NCBI GenBank assembly: GCA_003116995.1
Contig: BDSL01000138.1
Location: forward strand, 1 to 64,000
DNA from: Yamagishiella unicocca
Taxonomy: Eukaryota; Chlorophyta; Chlorophyceae; Chlamydomonadales; Volvocaceae
Length of the DNA stretch: 64,000 nt
Direction: 5' to 3'
The notes below the pieces were generated by a model. The model saw only the letters and a program-made list of their open reading frames with translations. It was not told the DNA's origin and made no database searches. Below are positions 1 to 10,310 of this stretch, piece after piece (position 1 is the stretch's first letter; every line of letters begins with the position of its first letter). The translations under genes and the position numbers were made by a program.

Positions 1-3000
1 CCAGCAGCAACGGAGTGCTCTCATCGCCTTCTTGGATTTCGCCAAAGCTTACGACACCATTGACCGCTCCTTCCTCTTTGCTGTCATGGAGCGCATGGGT
101 GTTGGGGCCGGTTTCCTGGGCTGGACGCAGCTCCTGTTGGGCCGTACAGTGGCCATGGCGTCCGTCAACGGCTACATCTCCCGCTCTGTCCCTATCCGGG
201 CCGGCGTCCGGCAGGGCTGTCCCCTTGCCCCGCTCCTATACCTCTTCGTGGCCCACGCCCTCCTCTGCTGGCTGAAGTGGCACGGTGTTGGCGTGCCGCT
301 GGCCCCGGCGGACCCGGCCAGCCTGGTTACCGGCGTGCAGTTTGCTGATGATGCCCAAGTCGCGCTCCCAGATGCAGCTGCAGTACCGCCATTTATCGCC
401 CTCATGGCGGCGTTTGCCCGCGCCTCTGGCCAGCACCTGAATCCCTCCAAGGTCGAGCTGCTGTGGGCTGGTCGCCAGGTGGCGCCGGCGCCCGCCGCCC
501 CGGCTGCCGTCCTTGCCGCTGCGGTGGCGGCCGTCGCCGCCCCTGCCGCCGCGTGGACCGCTGCGGGCGGTGCCGCCGCTTCACCCGCCGCCCCGAGCGC
601 CGCTGCTGCCGAGGCGCCGGTGGAGGCCGCCCGGCAGGCGCTGGCGCCGCCGCCGTACCTCCTGACGCCCCGGCCGCCGCCGCTGCTGCCGCTGCGCCGG
701 TGGCTGCCGCCCTGGCCGCCGCTGCTGCTGCCCCGCAGGCGGCTGCCGCCTCGGCCGCCGCGGCTGCCGTGGCGCCGGCGGCTGCCGTCCTGGTCGCAGT
801 GGCCGCCGAGGCGCTGGCGACCGCCGGTTCGGCTGCCGCCGGTGGTGCTCCTGGGGCGGCCGCGGGTGCCGCGGCCACCACGGTGCTGACGACCGCAGCC
901 CCGGCCGCCGCTGGCGCCGCCGCAGCGTCTCCCACGCCTCCTGACGCCCCAGCCGTCGCGGCCGTCACTGCCGCCCCCACTGCCCCGGCCGCCCCAGCCG
1001 CTCCAGCCGCCCCAGCCGCCCTGCTGGCGCCGCCAGCTCCCCCGTCGCCCGTCACCCGCCTCGCCTGGCGCGCCCACCAGGGCTGGCTCGCCGCGGTCGT
1101 CGGCGTCGTGGCCGCGGTGCTGCAGCTGTCGTGGTCGTGGGCGCCCTCGCCGCAGCCGCTGGCGCCCTGGCCGCCCCGGGTCCCTCCACATCGCCGTCCC
1201 TTGCCGCCACCGCTCCCGGGGTGCCTCGCCCCTCCCCTTCTCCCCCGCCCCCTGCCCTCGCTGGCCTTCGGATCGTGCCCGCTGCGGTGGCGCTGGGCAT
1301 CCCCTTCACCAATCCGCCTGCCGCCCCCGTCCTCGATTGGGCGTCACGGATGTCGGAGGCCCGCCGCCGTCTCCAAAAGATCTCCCGCATGGCCCTGTCG
1401 ATGTTCGGCCGTGCCACTGCGGCTGCAGCTTATGCTCTCCATATGGCGACGTACCACATGGAGCACTCGGGGCTGCCGCCGGCGGAGGTCCTTGCTGGCA
1501 TCATGGCCCTTGTCGCAAAGCTGGTGGATCGGGAGCTAGGCCCTGATGACGCCCAGCGCCGTTTCACTGGTGTTCCCCTCCGCCTGCTCTCCGGTCATCC
1601 CACCATCGGCGGCTTCGGTGTACTGCCCCTTCGGCTGCATGTCCTCAGCCGGCATGCCAAGTGGAGCCTGACGGTCGCCCGCTCCGCGCTGCAGCCCCCG
1701 GCTGCCCGCGCGCCGTGGATCCGGATTGCGGTCTCCTTCCTCTCTACCCTCCACCCTGCCTTCCGCCCGCTGGCCGTCACCACAGCTCGCCCGGATGGCC
1801 CGTGGCTCGGCGCCCCCTTAAGCTTGCCCCCGGACATCCACCGGCTTGCCACGAGCCTCGGTCACCTCCCCCCCCTGTCTGACGTCGCGGACACCCCCCT
1901 GGAGCCGGGCGTCTGGTGCTTCAACGCGCCGCTGTGGGGCAACCCGCTCCTGCCCAACGCGGGGGCGCCGGGCCGGCGGCCGGGGTTGGAGGCTATCCAT
2001 GGCCCCCTCACCATGTGCCGCCGCCTGCTGACCGTCGGCGACGCCGTCCGGGTGCAGGACGCTATGACCGCGTTTGAGGTGGAGCGCGCCCATGCCCTGG
2101 CGACGACGCCGGGCATGGCCATCTTCAGCCGGCTGGCTGAGCGCTGGACGACGCTCGTACGGCACGAGCTGGCGCCCTCCGAGCTGGCCATGGGTGCGCT
2201 CCAAGATCGCATCGCGGCGCGGGCTGCGGTGGCCGCTCTCCTTTCTGACATCTCGCCCGCATGGCTCGCTGCTGCTCGCCTGGCGCCCGATGGCCCCGCC
2301 CCGCCGTCGCCTGACGAGGTGGATGCTCTCCTCCTTGCTCGCCTGGGGTGGCGGCTGGGTGTGGACGCCGTGCTGCCCCTCACCTCCTTCACCGTCAAGC
2401 TGGGCACCCTGCTCCAGGCGGCGGAACTGGAGCGCCCCAGGCAGGCCTGTCATGCGGCGTATGTGCGGGAGGCGCTCGGGCTGTCCCCTGCTGTGGCTGC
2501 CACGCCCGAGGCGGCCCTTGTGGCGTTACGCGCGGTATGGCGGCGGTTGTGGAAGCGTCTTAAGTGGGAGCCGCGGTGGAAGGAGGTCCTCTGGCGGCTG
2601 GCGGTTGACGGGGTGCCCATGCCGGGCTCCTCTCACCTCCCGCTGGTCCCACCCGAACCGTGTGCTTGCGGCTGTTACCCCGCTGCAGCGGGTGTGGCCG
2701 AGTCGCCGCGCTTGCATCACTTTTGGTCTTGCCCCCTCGTCCGCCCGCTCTGGGATGAACTGGAAGTCTGCTGTGGGTGCGGGGTCACGCGTGAGCATGT
2801 GTGGTTGTGTGTGTCGCCGGATCCGACCACTGTGCTGCAGTGTGTGTGGGATGTGGTGGCGTTGGCGGCGCTCAACGCGATGGAGTGGGCGCGCCGGTAC
2901 ATACACTCTCATCGGCTCTCCGGCGCCACCCTCCCTGCTGCTATGCGTTCTGGCCTCCTTGCTAAGTTCTGGGCCTTGCTGCGGGACTTTGCGGGCTTGG

Positions 3001-3092
3001 GTTTGCCCCGCAAGGACTGGGGTGACGTGGGGGTGGACCACCCATTTTTGTTCGTAACCGGGGGTCGGCTCATGTGCGCCGTGCCGCCCTAG
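1..3092 (+). CDS. LINE ORF2-type reverse transcriptase, 3' part, frame-disrupted
   Basis: This encodes a non-LTR reverse transcriptase, which copies the element's RNA at a nicked target. From base 2 the frame reads FLDFAKAYDTIDR (palm), then QGCPLAPLLYLF, then the catalytic FADD box at 341-352. A very Ala/Pro-rich stretch follows (about 480-1130). The coding frame moves from frame 2 to 1 to 3 across it. Frame 3 then stays open to a stop at 3090-3092. Its end carries the zf-RVT-type signature CACGCY...HHFWSCPL (about 2660-2740), typical of plant and algal L1-clade ORF2. The 5' part (endonuclease, ORF1) is off the window. The two frame changes suggest a dead copy, unless they are sequencing slips in the low-complexity tract. 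Confidence 0.9.
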
Positions 3093-3392
3093 CTAGCTTG
3101 CCTTGGCTGCTGTTTGTTCTTTCGTTCTTTCTTTCCTGGTGCCACCTTTGCTGGTTCGAGATACGAGTGGTGCGGGTGATGGGCAGGTGAGCCAATGGGG
3201 GCTTTTGTGGTGGTTTTGACGCGTAAGGGTGGCCTGCATGGGGCCGTGTCCTGCCGTCGCTTGTGCTGACTTTGCATGATGCTGTTTGCCTGCTGTTGCC
3301 CGTACCCGACCTTGGTTCCGTGTCTCTTCCGCAGTGCTTTCCCGCCGGGATAAGGGCGGGTGCCGCCTGTCGTGCGGCCACTGTAACGCGGT

Positions 3393-3479
3393 CTCTCTCT
3401 CTCTCTCTCTGCTGAGGTGCGGCCACTGTAACGCGGTCTCTCTCTCTCTCTGCTTGTCTCTCTCTCTCTCTCTCTCTCC
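3393..3479. repeat. TC microsatellites in LINE 3' region
   Basis: Runs of TC dinucleotides are interrupted by two copies of a GCGGCCACTGTAACGCGG block, downstream of the reverse transcriptase stop. Confidence 0.85.
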
Positions 3480-4166
3480 TGCTTGGCAGCAGCCCGGACG
3501 GAGGGGGAGGGGCGAGGCATCGGTGCAAGAGTGGTGGGCGGGCGGACGGCGACGGTGGGAGCTGTGTAGTAACCTGTAGTAGTAGAAATTGTAGTAGCAG
3601 CCTGTATAACATACAGCCCCAGACCAGAAGGTAGAGCAGCCTGCGTGGCAGCTGAGGGTCGGTGTGATTGTAAGGAAGGTGGTCCTACCTTCATACCACG
3701 CTTAGGGCATAGGCAACAGAAGCTGGAATCGCCGCACTCCCAGGAAGGATAATGAGTATGGGTGCAGTCGGGACTCAGACCCGAACTGCAGTATCTAAGC
3801 AACGGCACCGGCCCTGCACCGGCGAGTGTTACATCACCTAGGCCGCTCGCCAAGGCTCGCCCAACTAATGCCGCGCACCTTGGTACGACATGGCGTGATT
3901 ATCGGTCGGTCGGTCGACATGTGACATACGTACCACACATGCACCCCTTGGCTTCTTGTTTTATGGTTCCCGGGTGGACGTGTCCTGGTCAGGGCTTGCG
4001 TTTTGGGGGACGAGAGGCGGGCAGTTGTTCTGGCTGTATCGTGGCGGCACTCCACGGGTTCACCGGTTGCGGGTCTGCTATGTGCGTTGGTGGTCGGTTC
4101 CTGATGTACAGCGCAAAGCGCAAATTCCTCATGGGTTGGTGGCCGCTGTTTTTTTTCCCTCTGGAC

Positions 4167-4233
4167 TGTTGTAACGGTTACAGTGGGTTCCAGACCAAGA
4201 GGTAGAACCATCGGGCGCAGCGCCTGACACTGA
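4167..4233 (+). repeat. LINE-terminal module, copy 1
   Basis: The stretch runs TGTTGTAACGGTTACAGTGG, then TTCCAGACC, AGGTAGAACCATCGGGCGCA and CGCCTGACACTGA. A similar copy lies at 5505-5573 and a weaker one at 3603-3652. It probably marks the 3' end of this LINE family. Confidence 0.7.
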
Positions 4234-4561
4234 AAAAGACGGAGGAAACAAAGACCGACCTGCACCGGAACAAAGGCAAACCACCAGAACACCAAATCGA
4301 CAGGCAGGCCGTAGGCACACAGAGCAGCAGCCAGCACCCCAGGGGCAATTTGCACTAGAGGCTCCCCTATCAGGAACTGGCCACCAACCAACCTAACAGC
4401 CCAGCACCCGACGAACCAGTGAAGCGCCGCAACGATGCAAACATCGGAACCAGCCACCTCTCATCCCATAAGGCACGGACCCCTAGCAGGGCTCAACACG
4501 CATATAGAGCCGGAAAGTATGAAGCACGGGAAACCCCGCTCCCCAAGACAACCCGGGCCGA

Positions 4562-5428
4562 TCACGAATCCACCAATACCTCAGCCACTGTAACCGTTAC
4601 AACAACAAATACCTCAGCCGGTCCCCCGCACACAAGGCGACTGACGACAACCCGCAAAAAAGATTGCCGAGGCCCCACTGCATCCCAGCCTTTCTGGGGC
4701 AGCCCCAGTGCAGCAAAGCCCCTCAGAAGGGCCCAAAACTCCACCACTCCACGGCGAATGGCACGATCCAGAAGACCACTTCCCGGAGTAAGAGGAGGAC
4801 CACCAGCATCCGCCCTTTTCAAGGCCGCGGCCATAAACCGGCGCCCCACCTCCATGGCAGGTTTTTCGGACATCCACGGGTTTCCCTCGAACCTCCATGG
4901 CAGTAATAGCCGCCAGGACTACTACATCCCAGACGCAGGGCTGTACCCGGTAGGTGCTTGCACCAACCAAACTTGCGCCCGTGTCACCCCTGCACCGAGC
5001 TGGGTCTCGAGTTGGGCAATCACTCCTTGAGCCACCGGGCAGAACCAAAAGTGGTGTAGGCGGGGGGTACCCGCCCCTGGATGCTCTCCAGCCGGCACAT
5101 CGCACTCACAGGGGGCTGCTGCTGCCGTCCGCATATGAGAGTTCCCGAGCAGGGAGATCCCATCCACAGCCAACCGCCACCACCCCTCCTTATAGGCAGG
5201 CTCCCACTTCATGCCGGACCAGAGCCGCCGGAACACTTGTTGCACCGTTACAACAACTTGCTGCAGGGCATTCAAGGCCGCTGGCAGGACAGGCCCGGTA
5301 GCCCCAAGCGCTTCGCGCACAAACATCTCATGCGCGGCCCGCCGGGCGTCCGCGAACTCGACCAGTTGCACAGCCGTCCCAACCCGAACAGTCATATCCC
5401 GCAGCGCCAGTGGCTCCCCCCCGCCCAA
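4562..5428 (-). pseudogene. LINE reverse transcriptase C-terminal remnant
   Basis: The minus-strand translation parallels the end of the plus-strand LINE. It has FRRLWSGMKWEP, a Cys/His block (CECDV...LHHFWFCPV), CVWDVVVLAAITAME and FWALLRGFAALGLPQKGW, each with a close counterpart in the 1-3092 frame. A frameshift lies near 4940. A second break is caused by a 30-bp insert with flanking duplication (4848-4903). No palm or FADD box remains, so the copy cannot encode an active enzyme. Confidence 0.88.
4848..4903 (+). repeat. 30-bp insert flanked by 13-bp direct repeats
   Basis: ACCTCCATGGCAG occurs at 4848-4860 and again at 4891-4903. The 30 bases between them (4861-4890) contain CATCCACGGGTTTCCCTCGA, which matches the core of intronic repeat family C (for example 43149-43180). 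The layout looks like a target-site duplication around a tiny insertion in the dead LINE. A 43-bp tandem duplication is the other reading. Confidence 0.65.
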
Positions 5429-5442
5429 CCGCCTTTTGGTGT

Positions 5443-5529
5443 GGAGCCCACTGTAACACGTATTACTGCATGCATGCTACTGCTCTTCCATGGTTCCACC
5501 TTTTTGTTGTAATTGTTACAGTGGGCTCC
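5443..5529. repeat. perfect 16-bp inverted repeat
   Basis: GGAGCCCACTGTAACA (5443-5458) is mirrored by TGTTACAGTGGGCTCC (5514-5529), with 55 bases between. A near copy of the left arm lies at 6889-6904. The right arm overlaps the LINE-terminal module. Confidence 0.85.
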
Positions 5530-5573
5530 AGACCTTAAAAGGTAGAGCCATCGGGCGCATCGCCTGGCACTGA
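5505..5573 (+). repeat. LINE-terminal module, copy 2
   Basis: This is a direct-orientation copy of the module at 4167-4233, with a few substitutions and small gaps. The two copies flank the inverted LINE remnant. Confidence 0.7.
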
Positions 5574-6285
5574 CCTTCTATGCGCATCAAGGATACGTAA
5601 CCGATAGATTCGGTTATGTGATTGACCGCCTCCCGCGGCGGACCGACTTACACCAAGTCGGTGTCGTATTGGATCGGTAATTCAGAGGTGAGGCGCAAAT
5701 TTCCGCTTTCTTTATCGGGATTTCATAAGCATGCATGCTCGGCGACACTGCCATGCAGGCCGGTGAAAGGTTAGTGATGTAGGTGCCGCATTGAATGGAA
5801 ACCATAGCGTGCGCCAAACTGGTCAAATCAACAACGTGCATATGGAACCAAACGTACATCAGCGGTCACATTAGGCGCCTGCCATAGGTTGTAAAGCGCG
5901 CTATGTTGTTGCCATGTTACAGACTGCATACATTGGCAACACCATCCGTCAATTCGTCAACGCCCTAACGCCGTAACTCCATCCTGCCCCACATCTGGCC
6001 GTGTTTTCAGCCGCCAAAGCCGAGACAGGCTGCGGGGTTCATGCCATTATGCACCCCGCCGATCATCAATCCGTTCATTTCAATTAAGAGTACACACTAC
6101 CCGAACCTCAAGTCCCCCACGCGCCGCGGCGGCCACTAAATGCATTCGATCACCCAGCCCACACGGGCTCGCACCCCACCGCCGAGCTACCTAAACCCAC
6201 TCTGCAAACCCAGACTGCGTCATCATGACTCCCTCTGGAATTTGCTCCGTGGCACAACCACCCCTGTTAAACCACCGCTCCTCGC
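5574..6285. other. intergenic, no gene seen
   Basis: This lies between the LINE debris and the 3' end of the inhibitor-2 gene. I see no convincing coding exon, and composition is less GC-rich than around it. Confidence 0.5.
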
Positions 6286-6290
6286 TTACA
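6286..6290 (-). terminator. TGTAA polyadenylation-type signal
   Basis: On the minus strand the bases read TGTAA, the usual volvocine algal poly(A) signal. It is about 120 bases past the inhibitor-2 stop codon. It is a short motif, so it is supported mainly by position. Confidence 0.5.
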
Positions 6291-6410
6291 GAACCCCGTA
6301 CATCCCGCCCACAGCTTCCCACGGCTAACGGTTCCATCCCCAAGACACCCCCATGCCATCCGCAAACCTGCGTACGTCATGTACATATGGCAACCAGGAC
6401 ACCTGAACCC

Positions 6411-9371
6411 TTAGCCCCTCCCTCCCGCCGAAGCTGCAACGCCCACTGGCGGCGCCGCATCCTTGGTCCCCGCGTCGGCCATGGGGTGGTCCGGGCCGGA
6501 CATGTCGTCATCATCATCACTGTCGTCGCCGACCTCACCCTCAACCTCACCCTCGCCGTCCTCCGACAGCAGGAGTCGGGCCTTTCGGAGAGCGGCGCGC
6601 ATGTTGTAGTGGGCCTTGCGCCTCTGGACACAGCAACCGAAGGAGTTGGGCAGTTAGGTCGGTTCGGTCGGTTGGAATCGGGGTGGGGCGGAGCTGGACT
6701 ATGGGTGAGGGGGGCTCTAGCCGGGCAGGCGAGCCCGCTGGTGTAGGGTTGAAGGGCAACGGACGAGGGAGTGCGTTCCCCGGCTGTCATCAATTCAGCA
6801 CGCTGCAACGCAGCCCTCCGTCACAGTGAAGAGGGTTTGGTCCTAGCAATCGGCGCATCCACCGGGTGGGATGGACGGTGTGTCCACTGGGGCCCACTGT
6901 AACAGTCACTACTACTCCGGTGTCCCCCCCTCAAATGTGATTAACCCACTGCTCAACTGTGAATAACCCACTGCTCAACTGTGAGTAACCCACTCCGAAA
7001 GTCTCCAGATCCCGGACTTTTCTCTGGCTAGGATGTATTTTATTTTATGTCTTTTCCACGGGTTTCCTCTTAACCCTGGACGTGTCCCCATTCGTCCCAT
7101 CCGTGCAACAGGCTCCCTGACCATCTCGAACACCTCTCCCCCATCATCATCGCCCTTGCTTGGTCGACCGTGGATTCGCGGATTTCCTTTCTCAGCCCCC
7201 CCTCCAATCGAAATCGTGTGCCCTTTCCTCCTACGGCCTTTCGTTTCCACGGGACTGCCTCACTGCCCCCGATGCCATCTGGACGTTGTCCCTTTCCCAA
7301 TGCAGCCAACACATCATCCCCGGGCAAGCCTTCTTCGCATTGCCATCACATTTTCTTCACACCCCCCGGGCCTAACTACCCCTCTGCTCTTCCTCCTACG
7401 AAACTTGCCCTGCGCCGTGTGCCCCCACCTGCTCGAATTTCCGCCGCGCCTCTTCCCCGCCGCTCGACTCCCCATCGCTGCCGCCCGTCACAGAGACCTG
7501 CATTTTGGCGTGTTGGGCAGCGGCGAAACGCGAATTGCAACACACGACGAGGGTGACACCGAAGGCCTGGTCGCATGGTGGGCGGGAGATAGCCGGCGGA
7601 GGGATGAGCGATCCGCCGGGCATGGGAACCATGGCTTAGGGTTTTGACTGACTTTGACTGACGAAATATGGTGGACTGGCTGGGCAGCTTCATAATCGCC
7701 GTTGGCAAATCAGCTGGGACAAGGTGAATCCTTGCCTACCATCCCACAAGAGGCCTTCCAGGTCTAGTAAGATAGCACGCCCAACACAATTGTCCATGTC
7801 GGCAACGCCCTCGGCTGCGCTCCTGCTCCACACCGCACCCTGCTGCCAAACCCCTCCGCCGTGCCAGCGCCGCCGTACGACCCACATCGCCGTATACGCC
7901 ACACGTCACCGTACGACCCACATCGCCGTACGCCACACGTCACCGTACGACATGCAACGCACCCTGCGCTCCGAGTCGGAGCTGAAGCCGGAGCGAGTCT
8001 CGTGCTCCGAAATCGCGGCCGTTGCCGAAGGCGACGAGTCAAAGTGCGCGTGGGACCCCTCCGCGGGATGAGCATTCGCCGCCTGCTCGCCCTGCCGCTG
8101 CTGCTGCTGGTCGCGCTCGTGTTCGTCGACGCTTTGGTGTGTGCCTGGGTGAATGACAGGCTCCTCGCCGGGGGCCCGAGCCAAGGGCGTCCCCGCCCCT
8201 GCCTCCACCTCAGGCGGTGGCGGCGGTGGTGGCGGTGGTGGCGCTCCTTCCTCGCCATCCAAGTCCATGGCTGCCGGGCCACTTGCGCCGGAGGCAACGA
8301 GCGCCTCCAGATCCGCTGGCTTACCCTGCTCCGCTTCCACCGCGGCCGATCCTGCAGTGTTGGCAGGTTCGACGGGATTGGCGGGGCTAACAGCGGGCCG
8401 CGATTCGTGTGGTTACTCGCTGCCCAACAACCCCGTTCAAAGTGACGGCTCCCACCTCCTCAAGTCCGCCTCGAAGCCTTCCCAACACCCCTTCTTCCCA
8501 TATGTAAACGCTGCGCTCCTCGCTGCCCTCCCTCCCACGCCAGGTGGCCACCTCACCTCCGTCAGCCATGCCGCCGCCGCTGCTGCTCGGCCCCGCATCC
8601 AGATCGCATGGCGGCAGCCCCTGCGGCTGCGAATGGCTGGAGCCTGCATGGAGATGGTTGTGGTGGTTGCTGTCAAGCTCCAGGGGCTGCAAGCCGCCGT
8701 CCAGGTCCTGCATGTGCTCTTCGCTCAGCGGCCCATGGTACGGCGTTTTAGGCTCGTTGATCTTGGTCTGGACCGTCACAGGTGCAGACGTGGGGTAGGG
8801 GCGGGGGCAGGTTGGCAAGGTGGTAAGGAGGCGTCTGTTTCGCAGGCCGCCGTGGAGTGGGCCGCTGCCTGGTCGGGCTGCGTCGATGTGGGATTAGGCG
8901 GGTGCTAGCAAAACGGTTTCTGCAGCAAACCAGACCGGAAATGGGGAGGGGATGAGGGCGCCGGCCTAGGCGTGAAGCCAGGTGAAGGCCCGCAGTCAAG
9001 AGTGCTGCAGGCCACCTGTGATGAGCTTCGGCGCCGCCGAAATGCATGCCCCTGTTGCGATGCCGATCGCTCGTGTCGCGTCACCGGGTGCCGTACGAGT
9101 ACGAACGGCCGAGATCTAGGTGCATGCAAGATGGCCAAAGACCGGCATCGGCATCCCTTTGCCTTCGTTCCCTCCCCCGAGCCGTGCTTGGTGCATGGCT
9201 GTTTGCCTACTTACGAGACAGGACCAGGACGGCGGGACGTTATACACTCGACTCCCACCCGTTCGTCACCTTGTTGATTGTAGCCTTGATGACTTCATTA
9301 TCTTGCAGGTTTTGCTCGTCCCACCTGACGCCCCCCGCCGGGCGTTTCCGGCCATTGTCCACCTTCCGCAT
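6411..9371 (-). CDS. PPP1R2: protein phosphatase inhibitor-2 (PP1 regulator)
   Basis: Exons on the minus strand: 9371-9270, 8767-8557, 8351-7963, 7497-7429, 6623-6411; all phases agree and give 327 residues. Inhibitor-2 binds protein phosphatase 1, and its inhibition is relieved by phosphorylation at a TP site. All three family contact motifs are present: VRWDEQNL in exon 1, KINEPKTPYHG (with the TP site) in exon 2, and RRKAHYN (the HYN motif) at the start of exon 5. Exon 4 ends in an acidic-then-basic SSGGEEARRKFEQ block that joins directly to RRKAHYN, as in plant and animal proteins. Exon 3 is a long Pro/Gln/Ser-rich linker, which makes the protein longer than human inhibitor-2 (about 205 residues). 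The C-terminus is acidic (DDSDDDDD). The ATG at 9371 opens the first exon. Confidence 0.92.
7874..7950. repeat. short tandem repeat in inhibitor-2 intron 3
   Basis: Two units of 34-36 bp are built on CGTACGACCCACATCGCCGT and CACACGTCAC. They lie just downstream (in gene sense) of the exon 3 donor at 7962. Confidence 0.75.
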
Positions 9372-10310
9372 GGACGGCAGGTTTACTTGAATGGCTGGCA
9401 GACCTCACTGTTCTGCGGGCACAGCGGTTAACTTTAGTGCAACCCACAAGGACTCCCCGGAAAGTCCTGGCCAAGGTGGATAGCTCCTGCGGCAGCCGTG
9501 CAGCAGACAAGTGCAGACAGGCATTGGATGCTATGTGCATGGGCTGGTGTCGGCGGCCAATGCGTCGTGGCTCACCTGCTCGTTGTCGCACGACAGGACG
9601 TTTACCAAGGGGCTTGTAGTCTGCCCCAACAGAGCCAAGGCCTGAATCAGGTGCGGACATCGGCCACACGCAAGCTTAGGCGCAGAAATATATGTCAGCG
9701 TGTTGGAGTAAAACAGAAGGTTCCGCATTAGTGCAAAGCTTCACAGGCCCCAAGGCTCGACAATCCGCTGCGAGTTGTGCGCTTAGCACCAGTATTGTCG
9801 TTGTGATGTGAACAATACATACAACTCGGCCATGTGCATCCCAGACCAGGATTCCCAGGTGTTCAGTAAGGCTGTAACACTGTATGTATCTGCTTCACGA
9901 CTGGACGGAGGTGTTTTCCTCCAATGGTAATAATTAGGATTTACCTGCTTGAGTAGGTGTTGTGTGGGGGCAAGGATAACCCTTTCCGGACTACAAAGTA
10001 TCCACAGTCATAAAGCAGCTCAAAATATAATTTGAACGACGCATGCTTACTTCCAGTTTCAGCTGAAGTAAGCAGCACGCGACGGCTAAGCCCTAAGCGA
10101 GTACGCGATTTCTCAATGTCGATGTCGTAGGCTGTACAAGAAAACAATCACCAGTTTCGTAAACAGACACTTCGTTGATTTGGCAAATGTGTCTTTCTGA
10201 ACCTCTCATCTTACTAGAGGCACTAATTGCAAATTTTGGCACAGGAGGGTACTGGGAGGCTGGCGCCTGAGGTGCCCCTGGCGGCTCGCCCTCGCCCCGC
10301 GCTGCTTTGG
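9372..10310. promoter_or_regulatory. divergent intergenic region (inhibitor-2 / membrane protein)
   Basis: About 0.94 kb lies between the two start codons, which point away from each other, so both promoters should lie here. I see no clear TATA element or coding exon. Confidence 0.45.

Larger units (their letters stand above)
1..4233 (+). mobile_element. L1-like LINE retrotransposon, 5'-truncated by window edge
   Basis: The element holds a reverse transcriptase reading frame up to 3092 and then a 3' region. The 3' region includes TC microsatellites and a stretch (4035-4105) repeated in inverted orientation at 4369-4439, in the 3' region of the second LINE copy. It seems to end in the module at 4167-4233. 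The left end lies outside the window. The right border is inferred from where similarity to the second copy stops, so it is approximate. Confidence 0.8.
4234..5442 (-). mobile_element. second L1-like LINE fragment, inverted
   Basis: This is a minus-strand copy of the same kind of LINE, lying tail to tail with the first. It has the end of the reverse transcriptase frame and a 3' region that shares an inverted repeat with the plus copy (4369-4439 against 4035-4105). It is 5' truncated near 5440. Confidence 0.8.

Noticed and set aside
3762..4457. Open frames in the LINE 3' regions on both strands
   Set aside because: They lie in the inverted 3' regions of the two LINE copies; the similar peptides on opposite strands reflect the DNA repeat, not a conserved gene.
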